Shown here in pieces: positions 1 to 5,865 of a DNA stretch of 8,056 nucleotides. The stretch lies in the NCBI GenBank assembly GCA_905373625.1, contig CAJPTS010000073.1, positions 1 through 8,056 of the forward strand. The letters run 5' to 3'. The translations under genes and the position numbers were made by a program. The stretch's first letter is position 1; every line of letters starts with the position of its first letter. This stretch comes from Bacteroidia bacterium. GTDB lineage: Bacteria > Bacteroidota > Bacteroidia > Bacteroidales > CAJPTX01. A model generated the notes under the pieces. It saw nothing but the letters and a program-made list of their open reading frames with translations. It was not told the DNA's origin and did no database searches.

Positions 1-396
1 GATACCAACGCTTTCAACAAGATTATGGACGCGCTCGGTATGCCAAAAGGCTCTGATGCTGAAAAAGCGGCACGCAAGGAGGCAATACAAGCCGCAACAT
101 TATATGCAACAGAAGTACCCGCACACGTGATGCAGTTATGCTATGACTCTATGGAAGTGGCAGAGGCTATGGCAGAAATAGGGAATCCGAATTCTGTAAC
201 GGATGCTGCGGTAGGCGCTCTAGCTGCTCGCGCTGGTGTACGTGGCGCGTTCCTGAACGTTCGTATCAATGCAGCTGGTTTGGAAGATAAGGATCGCGTA
301 GCAAGGTTCTTAGAAGAGGGTGAGAAACTCTGTAAGTTGGCAGAGGAGCGCGAAGCAAAGATTCTGGCCATAGCAGATACGAAGATTAACAAGTAG
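1..396 (+). CDS. Cyclodeaminase/cyclohydrolase family protein (FTCD C-terminal domain / FchA type), 5'-truncated by the window
   Basis: The open frame runs from the first base to TAG at 394-396, giving 131 visible residues; the start lies before the window. It opens with DTNAFNKIMDALGMPKG, the conserved helix of the formiminotransferase-cyclodeaminase C-terminal family. Near visible residues 58-86 follows GNPNSVTDAAVGALAARAG and then GAFLNVRIN, the other family hallmark. Known members are the cyclodeaminase half of FtcD (5-formimino-THF to 5,10-methenyl-THF plus ammonia) and FchA (5,10-methenyl-THF cyclohydrolase); both are cytoplasmic. Members of this family in Bacteroidetes are often free-standing proteins of roughly 200 residues beside hut genes, so about a third is probably missing. 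Which of the two reactions applies cannot be told from this part. No signal peptide or frameshift is visible. An intrinsic terminator begins 20 bases after the stop, so this is the last gene of its transcript. Confidence 0.88.
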   Translation, partial: DTNAFNKIMDALGMPKGSDAEKAARKEAIQAATLYATEVPAHVMQLCYDSMEVAEAMAEIGNPNSVTDAAVGALAARAGVRGAFLNVRINAAGLEDKDRVARFLEEGEKLCKLAEEREAKILAIADTKINK

Positions 397-415
397 ATTG
401 TTGGGTTCTATTGGT

Positions 416-446
416 AAAGGGCGCGGTTTCGGCTGCGCCTTTTTTT
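416..446 (+). terminator. Intrinsic terminator after the cyclodeaminase gene
   Basis: AAAGGGCGC (416-424) pairs with GCGCCTTTT (435-443), with one G-U pair, and G425/G426 can extend it against C433/T434. The loop is TTTCGG and the T run spans 440-446. The stem is GC-rich at its core and directly abuts the T run, as in a standard rho-independent terminator. It closes the upstream transcript before the tRNA promoter. Confidence 0.88.
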
Positions 447-547
447 GTGCACATAAGTATCAATTTTTGCAGTAGCACAAAGCGCAGATAATCTGTTGTC
501 ATACAATACCAATATCAGACAGGGCTTGTGTCGTTGCGTTTCGCAGC

Positions 548-578
548 GTTGTTATTTTGAAAAATATGGTTACCTTTG
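548..578 (+). promoter_or_regulatory. Bacteroidetes-type promoter for the tRNA gene
   Basis: TACCTTTG at 571-578 matches the Bacteroidetes -7 consensus TAnnTTTG at every fixed position. GTTG at 548-551 sits 19 bases upstream, the spacing expected for the -33 TTTG/TTG element. Transcription would begin near 584-587, a few bases before the mature tRNA at 592. The match and spacing are seen directly; use in the cell is inferred. Confidence 0.75.
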
Positions 579-591
579 CAATTGGAAAAGC

Positions 592-665
592 GGCGAGGTA
601 GCTCAGCTGGTTAGAGCGTGTGATTCATAATCACAAGGTCGGCGGTTCAAGCCCGCCTCTCGCTA
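592..665 (+). tRNA. tRNA-Met (anticodon CAT), elongator type
   Basis: A full cloverleaf can be drawn. Acceptor 592-598 pairs with 658-664, with G-U at the first and last pairs. The D stem GCTC/GAGC is 601-604/614-617, the anticodon stem TGTGA/TCACA is 619-623/631-635, and the T stem GGCGG/CCGCC is 641-645/653-657. The anticodon CAT is at 626-628 in the loop TTCATAA, the variable loop is AGGTC, and the discriminator A is 665. The anticodon stem lacks the three G-C pairs of initiator tRNA, so it is not fMet. A CAT anticodon could also be the lysidine-modified tRNA-Ile2; the acceptor start and T stem resemble Bacteroidales elongator tRNA-Met more, but this is from memory. CCA is not encoded: the bases after 665 are CAA. 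Confidence 0.93.
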
Positions 666-666
666 C

Positions 667-704
667 AAGAAGGATAACGGCAGTGTCGTTATCCTTTTTT
701 ATTT
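667..704 (+). terminator. Intrinsic terminator of the tRNA transcript
   Basis: AAGGATAACG (670-679) pairs perfectly with CGTTATCCTT (687-696) around a seven-base loop. The A-rich bases 667-669 can pair with part of the T run that follows (695-700, then ATTTT). It starts only two bases after the tRNA discriminator base, so the tRNA appears to be a single-gene transcript. Confidence 0.9.
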
Positions 705-752
705 TGCTGAGTTACATAGCACACAATAGGGTGTCTCTAAATAGAAATTTTG

Positions 753-761
753 CCCCCCCCC
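753..761. repeat. Homopolymer run of nine C
   Basis: Nine consecutive C (read as G on the minus strand) in the intergenic spacer, about 50 bases past the tRNA terminator and 265 bases before the propeller gene start. It is the longest single-base run I noticed. Such runs can change length by polymerase slippage, but this one is not inside a gene and not in the promoter core, so no function is claimed. Confidence 0.9.
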
Positions 762-998
762 TCTTTAGGTGCATCCAGAATATATAAAATGCAAGACGCT
801 GAAAATGAGAACAAAGGGAGCGTACTGGCGTAGGAACCGAATCGAATCTCACGAGCAACACAGCAGTCGACACATTATAACACACCGTCGGCACAACTCT
901 CTTCTTTTCTCGTAAAAAACAACAAGCATCTCTCAGAGGTTATTTCAGAGCAGACCGAGAGTTGCCTATTAGAATTATCGCAACGCTCTATTTTGTAG

Positions 999-1006
999 TA
1001 CTTTTG
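999..1006 (+). promoter_or_regulatory. Putative Bacteroidetes -7 element for the propeller-protein gene
   Basis: TACTTTTG matches TAnnTTTG at all fixed positions and ends 20 bases before the GTG start. No good TTTG/TTG occurs 19-21 bases upstream (the bases there are around TTATC), so only the -7 half is convincing. Transcription would begin near 1012-1014, giving a leader of only about 13-15 bases. Confidence 0.5.
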
Positions 1007-1012
1007 TGTAAA

Positions 1013-1020
1013 GAGGGGAG
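1013..1020 (+). promoter_or_regulatory. Shine-Dalgarno-like sequence deciding the GTG start
   Basis: GAGGGGAG ends six bases before GTG at 1027. Most genes in this window lack a recognisable Shine-Dalgarno, so this purine block supports the start. An in-frame TAA at 1009-1011 rules out any earlier start; the neighbouring GTG at 1030 is the only close alternative. Confidence 0.5.
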
Positions 1021-1026
1021 ATTTGG

Positions 1027-3717
1027 GTGGTGAAGCGCACCATAGTACTCGTATGCATAATAGTGGCCAGTTTAGGAGGATTATTGATACTCTCTCCTCT
1101 GGTGCGCAATGCGTCCGTACAAGAGAATGCCACGTTAGCCACACTTCCTACCGACGCCATACTAATAGCACGCGTTAATAACTGGAAGGGACTCCTCGAA
1201 CAGCAACGCTCGCTCGATACACTGTGGTCACTACTCGGGTACTCAGATCCGGGAAGGCTAGTTCGACGCTTATCTCATGCTTTTGACTCTTTGCGGGTAG
1301 AGAATCCCGACATGTTTGCTTCTGTAAGCCCGAACGAGTGCGCCCTTTCTTGGCACGCTATGGGGCAAAAGTCACTATCAGCATTGGTTGTATTTCAACT
1401 GCACAACGCAATAAAAGCAGAAGAAGTTATGGGGGCGTTGTACCCCAGTGCTATACCGATAGCCTCGCAAGCGTATGCGGGAACAAAGATCGTGTCATTT
1501 ACTTTTGACGAGCGTAATAATACGCAGACGTGGCATGCGGCAAGCAAAGCAAATCTGTGCTATATAGCATCCTCACGCATACTCTTAGAAAACGCTCTTC
1601 GTATGCCTACAGCAGAGCATAATTTGTTAGACGAGGCGGGCTTTGCTCGTGTGGTGCAATCGAGTAGTAATCACGTGGCATGGAATGCCTTCCTACAGCT
1701 TCCTCGCTATGCGCCCCACGTAGCACCGCAATTAAATGGTATCTGGCAACGCTTGGTGCGCGAGAGTGCGCAGTGGTGCACATGGCTCGAGCTCGATATT
1801 TCAGAAGAAGGAAGTGCTCTGTCTGTACAAGGCGTGTCACTCGTAGAAAAAGAAAAGAAAAACACTAGTAACAAGTATGCCGATGCCAAAAGCACAGCAT
1901 TAAGCTCGCCAAGTCTACTCCCCGAGACATGCCCCGTTTTCTTTCGTTGGGGCGACCGCAATTCGGAGCGTCTGCACACCCAAATCGCCACACAATCCAG
2001 CAATACAAATTCGCTGTCACAGACCCTCATAGCCAAAGCCGAGATACAAGAACTAACACTAGCATGGGAGGAACAAAGCGGTTTAGGAAGTTGGTTAGTG
2101 GTAGTAGCACCTCGCAGTACGAGTCATGCATTCGGGACGATACGCACCGAGTTAAGTACGGGCGACGCGCATAGCCATTTACAATCCCTCCGCATAGATA
2201 GCGAAACGGAGCTTTCTATAGCCACTTCTGCACACCCCGATTACTTTCAACGGCATTTCGGAACGCCGTTTTCTAAGGAGGTGGGCAAGTACTACGCCGT
2301 AGTAGATCGTTACATAGTATTTTCAAGTAATATCAAAACCATTGAGCGCGTAGCGCTTGCCAAAGCGCGCGGGCAAACGCTAGAAGCCTCTGCACACTGG
2401 AAGGATATAAAAGACCAGCTTCAGTCGCAATGCAATTTTATGTATTACAGCTCGCCGTGCCAACGAAAAGATTTCTCAAGTCTCTTTTTTTCTACTCAGA
2501 GTGTCCTACGCACGGGACGCGGAGCACGACTGTCTAATTCGTTAGCAGGCATAGTATTACAAGTAAGCGGAGCGGGTAAAATTCTTTTCTACAATGGTAT
2601 CTTCCAACAAAGTAAAAGTCTGGCGCTTAGCTCGGTTGTTGCAACAGGCTGGGAGACACGTCTGGAAGGTAACGTTGTAGGGCGTCCTATCTGCGTCACG
2701 AATCATAACACCAAGGCTCTGGAAGTGCTTGTACAGGACACAAATGGCAAACTATACCTTATCAATGCCGAAGGACGCGTATTGTGGCGTGCACAGCTTG
2801 AAGGAGAAATTTTAGGCTCGCCGCGACAAGTAGATCTATTTCACAACAATAAACTACAATACATTTTTTGCACGCGCAATAAACTGTACGCCGTAGATCG
2901 GAATGGGAATATGGTGGACGGCTTCCCCGTACGCCTTCCCGCGGAGACGTACTCACCGCTGGCGATTTTTGATTATGAGGGGAAACGCGACTATCGGTTT
3001 GTGGTGAGTTGTTCCAACCGTCGCATCTACATGTATGACCGCACGGGAAAGCGCATTATGGGGTTCACACCGCCACAGATGGAAACAAGTACTCACCATC
3101 CGCTGGTTTGGTTTTCGTCACATGAGAAAGATTACATCGTAGCTTGTGATTCAAGCCGTATTTATTTCCTAAACCGTCGTGGCGAGGAGCGTTTACGTAC
3201 TAAGCGTAGCGTAGCGCGAGCTCATGGTGCACCGCTCGGCGTGGAATTTGGTATTTCACCGCGCGTGGTTACGGTGAGCGAAGAGGGCGAACTTTGTATT
3301 ATCAACACCGTGGACGGCGATGTCCGACGTGTAGCAGTCCCATCATGGCAACGAGGAAGCACGGGACATTTGACAGATCTGAATGGCGATGGTGTTCTGG
3401 AGCTTATCTACACGCGCGGCAAAGAACTCATAGCCGTGAACCAGTTGGGAAACATCATCTACCGTACAACGTTTGATGGCGAGCTGGACGATTGGGTACA
3501 AACCTTCCGCTTTAGCGATCACGACATTCGCATTGGCGTGTACTCCGCCTCAGCACAAAAGCTATGGTTAGTCAATGCGTCGGGGAATATATCTGTAGGC
3601 TACCCACTTGACGGCAACTCGCCTTTTAGTATCGGGACTCTGGTTAAAGGACGGGGTATTTTCAACCTTTTGGTAGGTAAGGAAAATACTGTCAAGAATT
3701 ATGAGATTAAACCGTGA
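1027..3717 (+). CDS. Envelope-anchored protein of unknown function: duplicated N-terminal module plus seven-bladed beta-propeller
   Basis: 896 residues, GTG start, TGA stop. Residues 4-26 form a basic-then-hydrophobic segment (signal anchor or signal peptide; C10 is too early for a lipobox), so the rest is probably extracytoplasmic. Residues about 40-273 and 298-527 look like two diverged copies of one module: each has an LP-start strand, an alternating strand with W, a Y/F-rich strand followed by a helix (near 178-192 and 423-447), and a closing strand. From about 545 to the end, a PQQ/WD40-like repeat recurs, with core strands starting near 576, 620, 667, 712, 756, 801 and 846 (examples LYLINAEG, LYAVDRNG, IYMYDRTG), a period of 44-47 residues. 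DLNGDGVLE at 784-792 resembles a calcium-binding Dx[DN]xDG loop. The N-terminal half recalls DUF3352-type proteins, but I cannot confirm this. No catalytic motif is visible, so a binding or scaffold role is likelier than an enzyme. Confidence 0.82.
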   Translation: MVKRTIVLVCIIVASLGGLLILSPLVRNASVQENATLATLPTDAILIARVNNWKGLLEQQRSLDTLWSLLGYSDPGRLVRRLSHAFDSLRVENPDMFASVSPNECALSWHAMGQKSLSALVVFQLHNAIKAEEVMGALYPSAIPIASQAYAGTKIVSFTFDERNNTQTWHAASKANLCYIASSRILLENALRMPTAEHNLLDEAGFARVVQSSSNHVAWNAFLQLPRYAPHVAPQLNGIWQRLVRESAQWCTWLELDISEEGSALSVQGVSLVEKEKKNTSNKYADAKSTALSSPSLLPETCPVFFRWGDRNSERLHTQIATQSSNTNSLSQTLIAKAEIQELTLAWEEQSGLGSWLVVVAPRSTSHAFGTIRTELSTGDAHSHLQSLRIDSETELSIATSAHPDYFQRHFGTPFSKEVGKYYAVVDRYIVFSSNIKTIERVALAKARGQTLEASAHWKDIKDQLQSQCNFMYYSSPCQRKDFSSLFFSTQSVLRTGRGARLSNSLAGIVLQVSGAGKILFYNGIFQQSKSLALSSVVATGWETRLEGNVVGRPICVTNHNTKALEVLVQDTNGKLYLINAEGRVLWRAQLEGEILGSPRQVDLFHNNKLQYIFCTRNKLYAVDRNGNMVDGFPVRLPAETYSPLAIFDYEGKRDYRFVVSCSNRRIYMYDRTGKRIMGFTPPQMETSTHHPLVWFSSHEKDYIVACDSSRIYFLNRRGEERLRTKRSVARAHGAPLGVEFGISPRVVTVSEEGELCIINTVDGDVRRVAVPSWQRGSTGHLTDLNGDGVLELIYTRGKELIAVNQLGNIIYRTTFDGELDDWVQTFRFSDHDIRIGVYSASAQKLWLVNASGNISVGYPLDGNSPFSIGTLVKGRGIFNLLVGKENTVKNYEIKP

Positions 3718-3781
3718 CCTCATCAAGGTTATTTGTTCGCTGCGGATAGCAATGTTAGGCGCGGCTACCCTATTACTGTAG
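3701..3781 (+). CDS. Possible 26-residue hydrophobic small ORF or gene remnant between the convergent genes
   Basis: ATG at 3701 overlaps the last 17 bases of the propeller gene in another frame and runs to TAG at 3779-3781, inside the 3' end of murI on the opposite strand. The peptide starts MRLNRDLIK, then has a hydrophobic stretch IAMLGAATLLL, like a signal peptide or short membrane helix. AAGGAAAA lies about 15 bases upstream, a weak initiation context. It could be a small membrane peptide coupled to the propeller gene, the surviving 5' end of a lost downstream gene, or chance. I do not recognise it. Confidence 0.2.
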   Translation: MRLNRDLIKVICSLRIAMLGAATLLL

Positions 3782-4618
3782 AGGCGATTCGGGGATGTCG
3801 GCTAGGTATTGCTCAAAGGAAGAGGGAGGAAAGGGATATTGGTAAAATGCAAAGACGTCTTTTGCAAATTCCAGAAGCCGAGCATTTTCTTTTGTAGAGA
3901 TTAGCTCTAATGCCACATCCGCAGGCGTTGGCTTCACATTACACATAGCACTTCTGATGCGTAATGCCTGTTTAGCTATAGCCGAAGCCGAGTCTTGTAT
4001 TTCAACAGTAGGAGGTAATACTCGTTCCAGCGCCCTTTGCAACAAAGGGTAATGCGTGCATCCGAGTACCAGTCTATCTATATTTTGTACAAGAAGCGGG
4101 GCAAGTAATTCCCGTAAAACCTCGTCTGCATCTTCCGAATTGGCACGTCCGCTCTCAACGAGTTCTACCAACCCCTGCCCTACCACCAAATGCAACTGCG
4201 CATATAGTTTGCAGGCCGCAGCCGTTCTTTGGAAGAGAGCACCCGAGAAGGTCCCTTCTGTAGCTAAGACGCCTACATGATGCGTTTTTGAAGTTAATGC
4301 CGCGGGTTTTATGGCGGGTTCCATGCCAACAAACGGTACATTGTAATGACGCCGTAGTTCATCAACCGCCGCTGCCGTAGCCGTATTACAAGCCAAGACT
4401 ACGAACTGACACCCTCTTCCCAATAGGTATTCTACTAATGAAAAAACTCTTCTTTTTACTTCTTTGGGAGCACGCGGACCGTAGGGACACCAATCTTGGT
4501 CAGCAATGTACAAAAAAGGCTGATCGGGCATAGCCTCAATCAGCCTTACTAATACTGTTAATCCGCCTACGCCCGAATCAATAACTCCGATAGGATTTTC
4601 GCACTTTATAAGCTCCAT
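3773..4618 (-). CDS. murI: Glutamate racemase
   Basis: 281 residues, within the usual 260-290 range. MurI interconverts L- and D-glutamate in the cytoplasm, providing D-Glu for the peptidoglycan stem peptide, by a cofactor-free two-cysteine mechanism. All signatures are present: IGVIDSGVGGLTV at 10-22 (Asp14, Ser15), CPYG at 44-47, ACNTATAAAV at 76-85 with catalytic Cys77, GMEPAIKP at 98-105, a GLVELVES segment at 149-156, and LGCTHYPLL at 185-193 with catalytic Cys187 and His189. The ATG at 4618 lies nine residues before the first conserved strand, as expected. It starts 34 bases after the second ompH gene on the same strand, so it is probably the distal gene of the bamA-ompH-ompH transcript. 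Its 3' end faces the propeller gene. Nothing is missing or truncated. Confidence 0.97.
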   Translation of the reverse strand: MELIKCENPIGVIDSGVGGLTVLVRLIEAMPDQPFLYIADQDWCPYGPRAPKEVKRRVFSLVEYLLGRGCQFVVLACNTATAAAVDELRRHYNVPFVGMEPAIKPAALTSKTHHVGVLATEGTFSGALFQRTAAACKLYAQLHLVVGQGLVELVESGRANSEDADEVLRELLAPLLVQNIDRLVLGCTHYPLLQRALERVLPPTVEIQDSASAIAKQALRIRSAMCNVKPTPADVALELISTKENARLLEFAKDVFAFYQYPFPPSSFEQYLADIPESPLQ

Positions 4619-4652
4619 ACTCGGCAGATAAGAGACCTAGGCATCTGGCAAA

Positions 4653-5168
4653 TTATTTAACCTTCAGCTCCTTTTGCACCTTTTCTAAGATATCCTCACT
4701 ATCGGGCGCAACATAGAGTAGAAAACCCGCGCCTTTATCAAAGACATAGGTATATCCGTTCTCTTTTCCGACCTTCTGTATAGCCGCGTTCACCTCGTCG
4801 ATAAGAGGTTGGAGTAACTTGCCTTGTTGCGTCTGGAAGTCTCGCTGCGCCGCCTGCTGAAACTCGTTAGCGCGCTGGCCAAGTTCTGCCAATTCTTTTT
4901 CTTTTGCTTCGCGAACTGAGGGCGTAAGCGATTCACGCTTCTGTGTATAATCTTGCAATTTCTTATTGTACTCAACTTGTAGTTGCTCGAGTTGGTCGTA
5001 CAAATCTTGCTCGAAAGCCTTAAGTTGCTTCATGATCGTATCATGCTTAGGCATAGACGTTATCAATGCTTGGCTATCAATATGTGCAAACTTCGGCGTT
5101 GTCTGCGCCATGAGCTGTGTAGCCATCCCCGCCACGAGCACGACGACTAGAAAATAGATTCGTTTCAT
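4653..5168 (-). CDS. OmpH/Skp family periplasmic chaperone (second of the tandem pair)
   Basis: 171 residues. A signal peptide is clear: basic MKR, hydrophobic FLVVVLVAGMA, and a likely signal peptidase I site after LMA at residue 21, leaving mature QTTPK. The mature part has the family layout: a short strand (FAHIDSQALI), a long charged, Q/E/K-rich region at about 45-120 that should form the coiled-coil tentacles of the trimer, and a C-terminal strand-helix part containing VGKENGYTYVFDKG, typical of OmpH. Skp/OmpH binds unfolded outer-membrane proteins in the periplasm and passes them to BamA. An in-frame TAA lies 12 bases upstream of the ATG, fixing the start; GAAGGA touches the ATG, too close for a normal Shine-Dalgarno. 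It lies 48 bases after the first ompH gene and 34 before murI. It matches typical Bacteroidetes OmpH better than its partner does. Confidence 0.93.
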   Translation of the reverse strand: MKRIYFLVVVLVAGMATQLMAQTTPKFAHIDSQALITSMPKHDTIMKQLKAFEQDLYDQLEQLQVEYNKKLQDYTQKRESLTPSVREAKEKELAELGQRANEFQQAAQRDFQTQQGKLLQPLIDEVNAAIQKVGKENGYTYVFDKGAGFLLYVAPDSEDILEKVQKELKVK

Positions 5169-5208
5169 TCCTTCGTATTAAATTACTGCAATCGTTATCC
5201 TTGCTCTG

Positions 5209-5216
5209 CAAACTTA
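5209..5216 (-). promoter_or_regulatory. Possible internal -7 promoter element before the second ompH gene
   Basis: Read on the minus strand, TAAGTTTG matches TAnnTTTG at all fixed positions and begins at the base right after the TAG stop of the upstream ompH gene. Initiation near 5202 would give a leader of about 33 bases to the ATG at 5168. No matching -33 element is seen 19-21 bases upstream (TCCG there), so it may be weak or chance. Confidence 0.3.
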
Positions 5217-5732
5217 CTAATTAAAGCCCAATTTGCGGAGCACCTCGTCACTTTTGTCATAACGTGGGCTACTGTACAGTATGCTAGCCGACGCTGCCAC
5301 ATCAAATATAGCTGCATACCCTCCTTCATTTGCAAGTTCTTTCACTGCGGCAAAGACTTGATCTTGGATGGGTTTTATGAGCTCCTCTTGCTTTTTGAAG
5401 AGAAGACCTTCGCGTCCGAAATACTTCTGTTGTAGCTCCTTAACCTGCGTTTCTGCATCAACCAGTTCTTGCTGACGCTTCTGACGTTTCTCAGCCGTTA
5501 GGAGTACTTGTTCGGCTTGGAAATCTTTGACACGCTTCTGTATATCAGCCATTCCCTGTTCAATTTCCTGCTGGTAGCGCGTGGAGAGCTTGTCTATCTC
5601 CTCCTTCGCAGAACGATAGCTAGGGATTTTGTTCAAGATATATTCGGTATCAACAAAAGCATATTTTTGAGCCACACCAAAGAAGGGAAGCAACAACATG
5701 CAACCTAATAATACAAGAAGTTTGTGCGACAT
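5217..5732 (-). CDS. OmpH/Skp family periplasmic chaperone (first of the tandem pair)
   Basis: 171 residues, the same length as its downstream paralogue but clearly diverged in sequence. The signal peptide is MSHK plus LLVLLGCMLLLPFFGVA, with likely cleavage after Ala21 before QKYAF. LLGC at 8-11 resembles a lipobox, but its position is too early and the hydrophobic stretch continues past it, so a soluble periplasmic protein is likelier. The mature protein has the opening strand KYAFVDTEYIL, a long K/Q/E-rich helix region at about 40-125 expected to form a coiled coil, and a C-terminal AVKELANEGGYAAIFDVA segment matching the OmpH C-terminal strands. Its role is to hold unfolded outer-membrane proteins for BamA, whose gene ends 133 bases upstream. 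The start ATG is preceded by an A/G-rich stretch, AAAGAAAGGAAAGAAAG, but no canonical Shine-Dalgarno. Confidence 0.92.
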   Translation of the reverse strand: MSHKLLVLLGCMLLLPFFGVAQKYAFVDTEYILNKIPSYRSAKEEIDKLSTRYQQEIEQGMADIQKRVKDFQAEQVLLTAEKRQKRQQELVDAETQVKELQQKYFGREGLLFKKQEELIKPIQDQVFAAVKELANEGGYAAIFDVAASASILYSSPRYDKSDEVLRKLGFN

Positions 5733-5865
5733 CTTTCTTTCCTTTCTTTATAAAGTTGATTATTCTCTATTTCCTGAGTTTGTGTACTAAACGTCCTGAA
5801 TTTTGGTACGCCCGCCCCGCGCTCAACACAAAAAGCTTGTGAAAGTACATAATGTCTTATCGCTC

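Larger units (their letters stand above)
705..1026 (+). other. Gene-free spacer upstream of the propeller gene
   Basis: About 320 bases with no credible gene on either strand. Short open frames exist on the minus strand (for example 712-894 and 875-1144), but their products have irregular composition and resemble no family. The spacer holds a nine-C run (753-761), an 8-base inverted repeat (894-901 with 957-964), and a TAnnTTTG element (999-1006) just before the next gene. I see no riboswitch or structured RNA that I recognise. Confidence 0.6.

Noticed and set aside
592..665. tRNA as an integration hotspot with an attached mobile element
   Set aside because: There is no integrase gene and no repeat of the tRNA 3' end elsewhere in the window; ordinary terminators and housekeeping genes flank it.
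712..1160. Short minus-strand open frames in the spacer and over the propeller gene start
   Set aside because: Their products have irregular composition, overlap each other and the plus-strand gene, and show no family motif or credible initiation site. Shifting frame at the C run does not give a longer protein.
1607..2174. Several 60-110 codon frames on both strands inside the propeller gene
   Set aside because: They overlap a continuous 896-codon frame with coherent domain structure and are basic, low-order sequences typical of off-frame translation.
5230..5240. -33 element for the putative internal promoter (ATTG at 5229-5232, minus strand)
   Set aside because: It would sit only 12 bases from the -7 element, well short of the usual 19-21, so I did not pair them.
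5700..5732. Lipoprotein signal (LLGC) in the first ompH product
   Set aside because: Cys11 comes after too short a hydrophobic segment, and the hydrophobic stretch continues to a good signal peptidase I site after Ala21.
5826..5840. CACAA/TTGTG hairpin between bamA and the first ompH gene as a terminator
   Set aside because: The stem is only five A/T-rich pairs and no T run follows on the minus strand; more likely incidental, leaving bamA and ompH co-transcribed.
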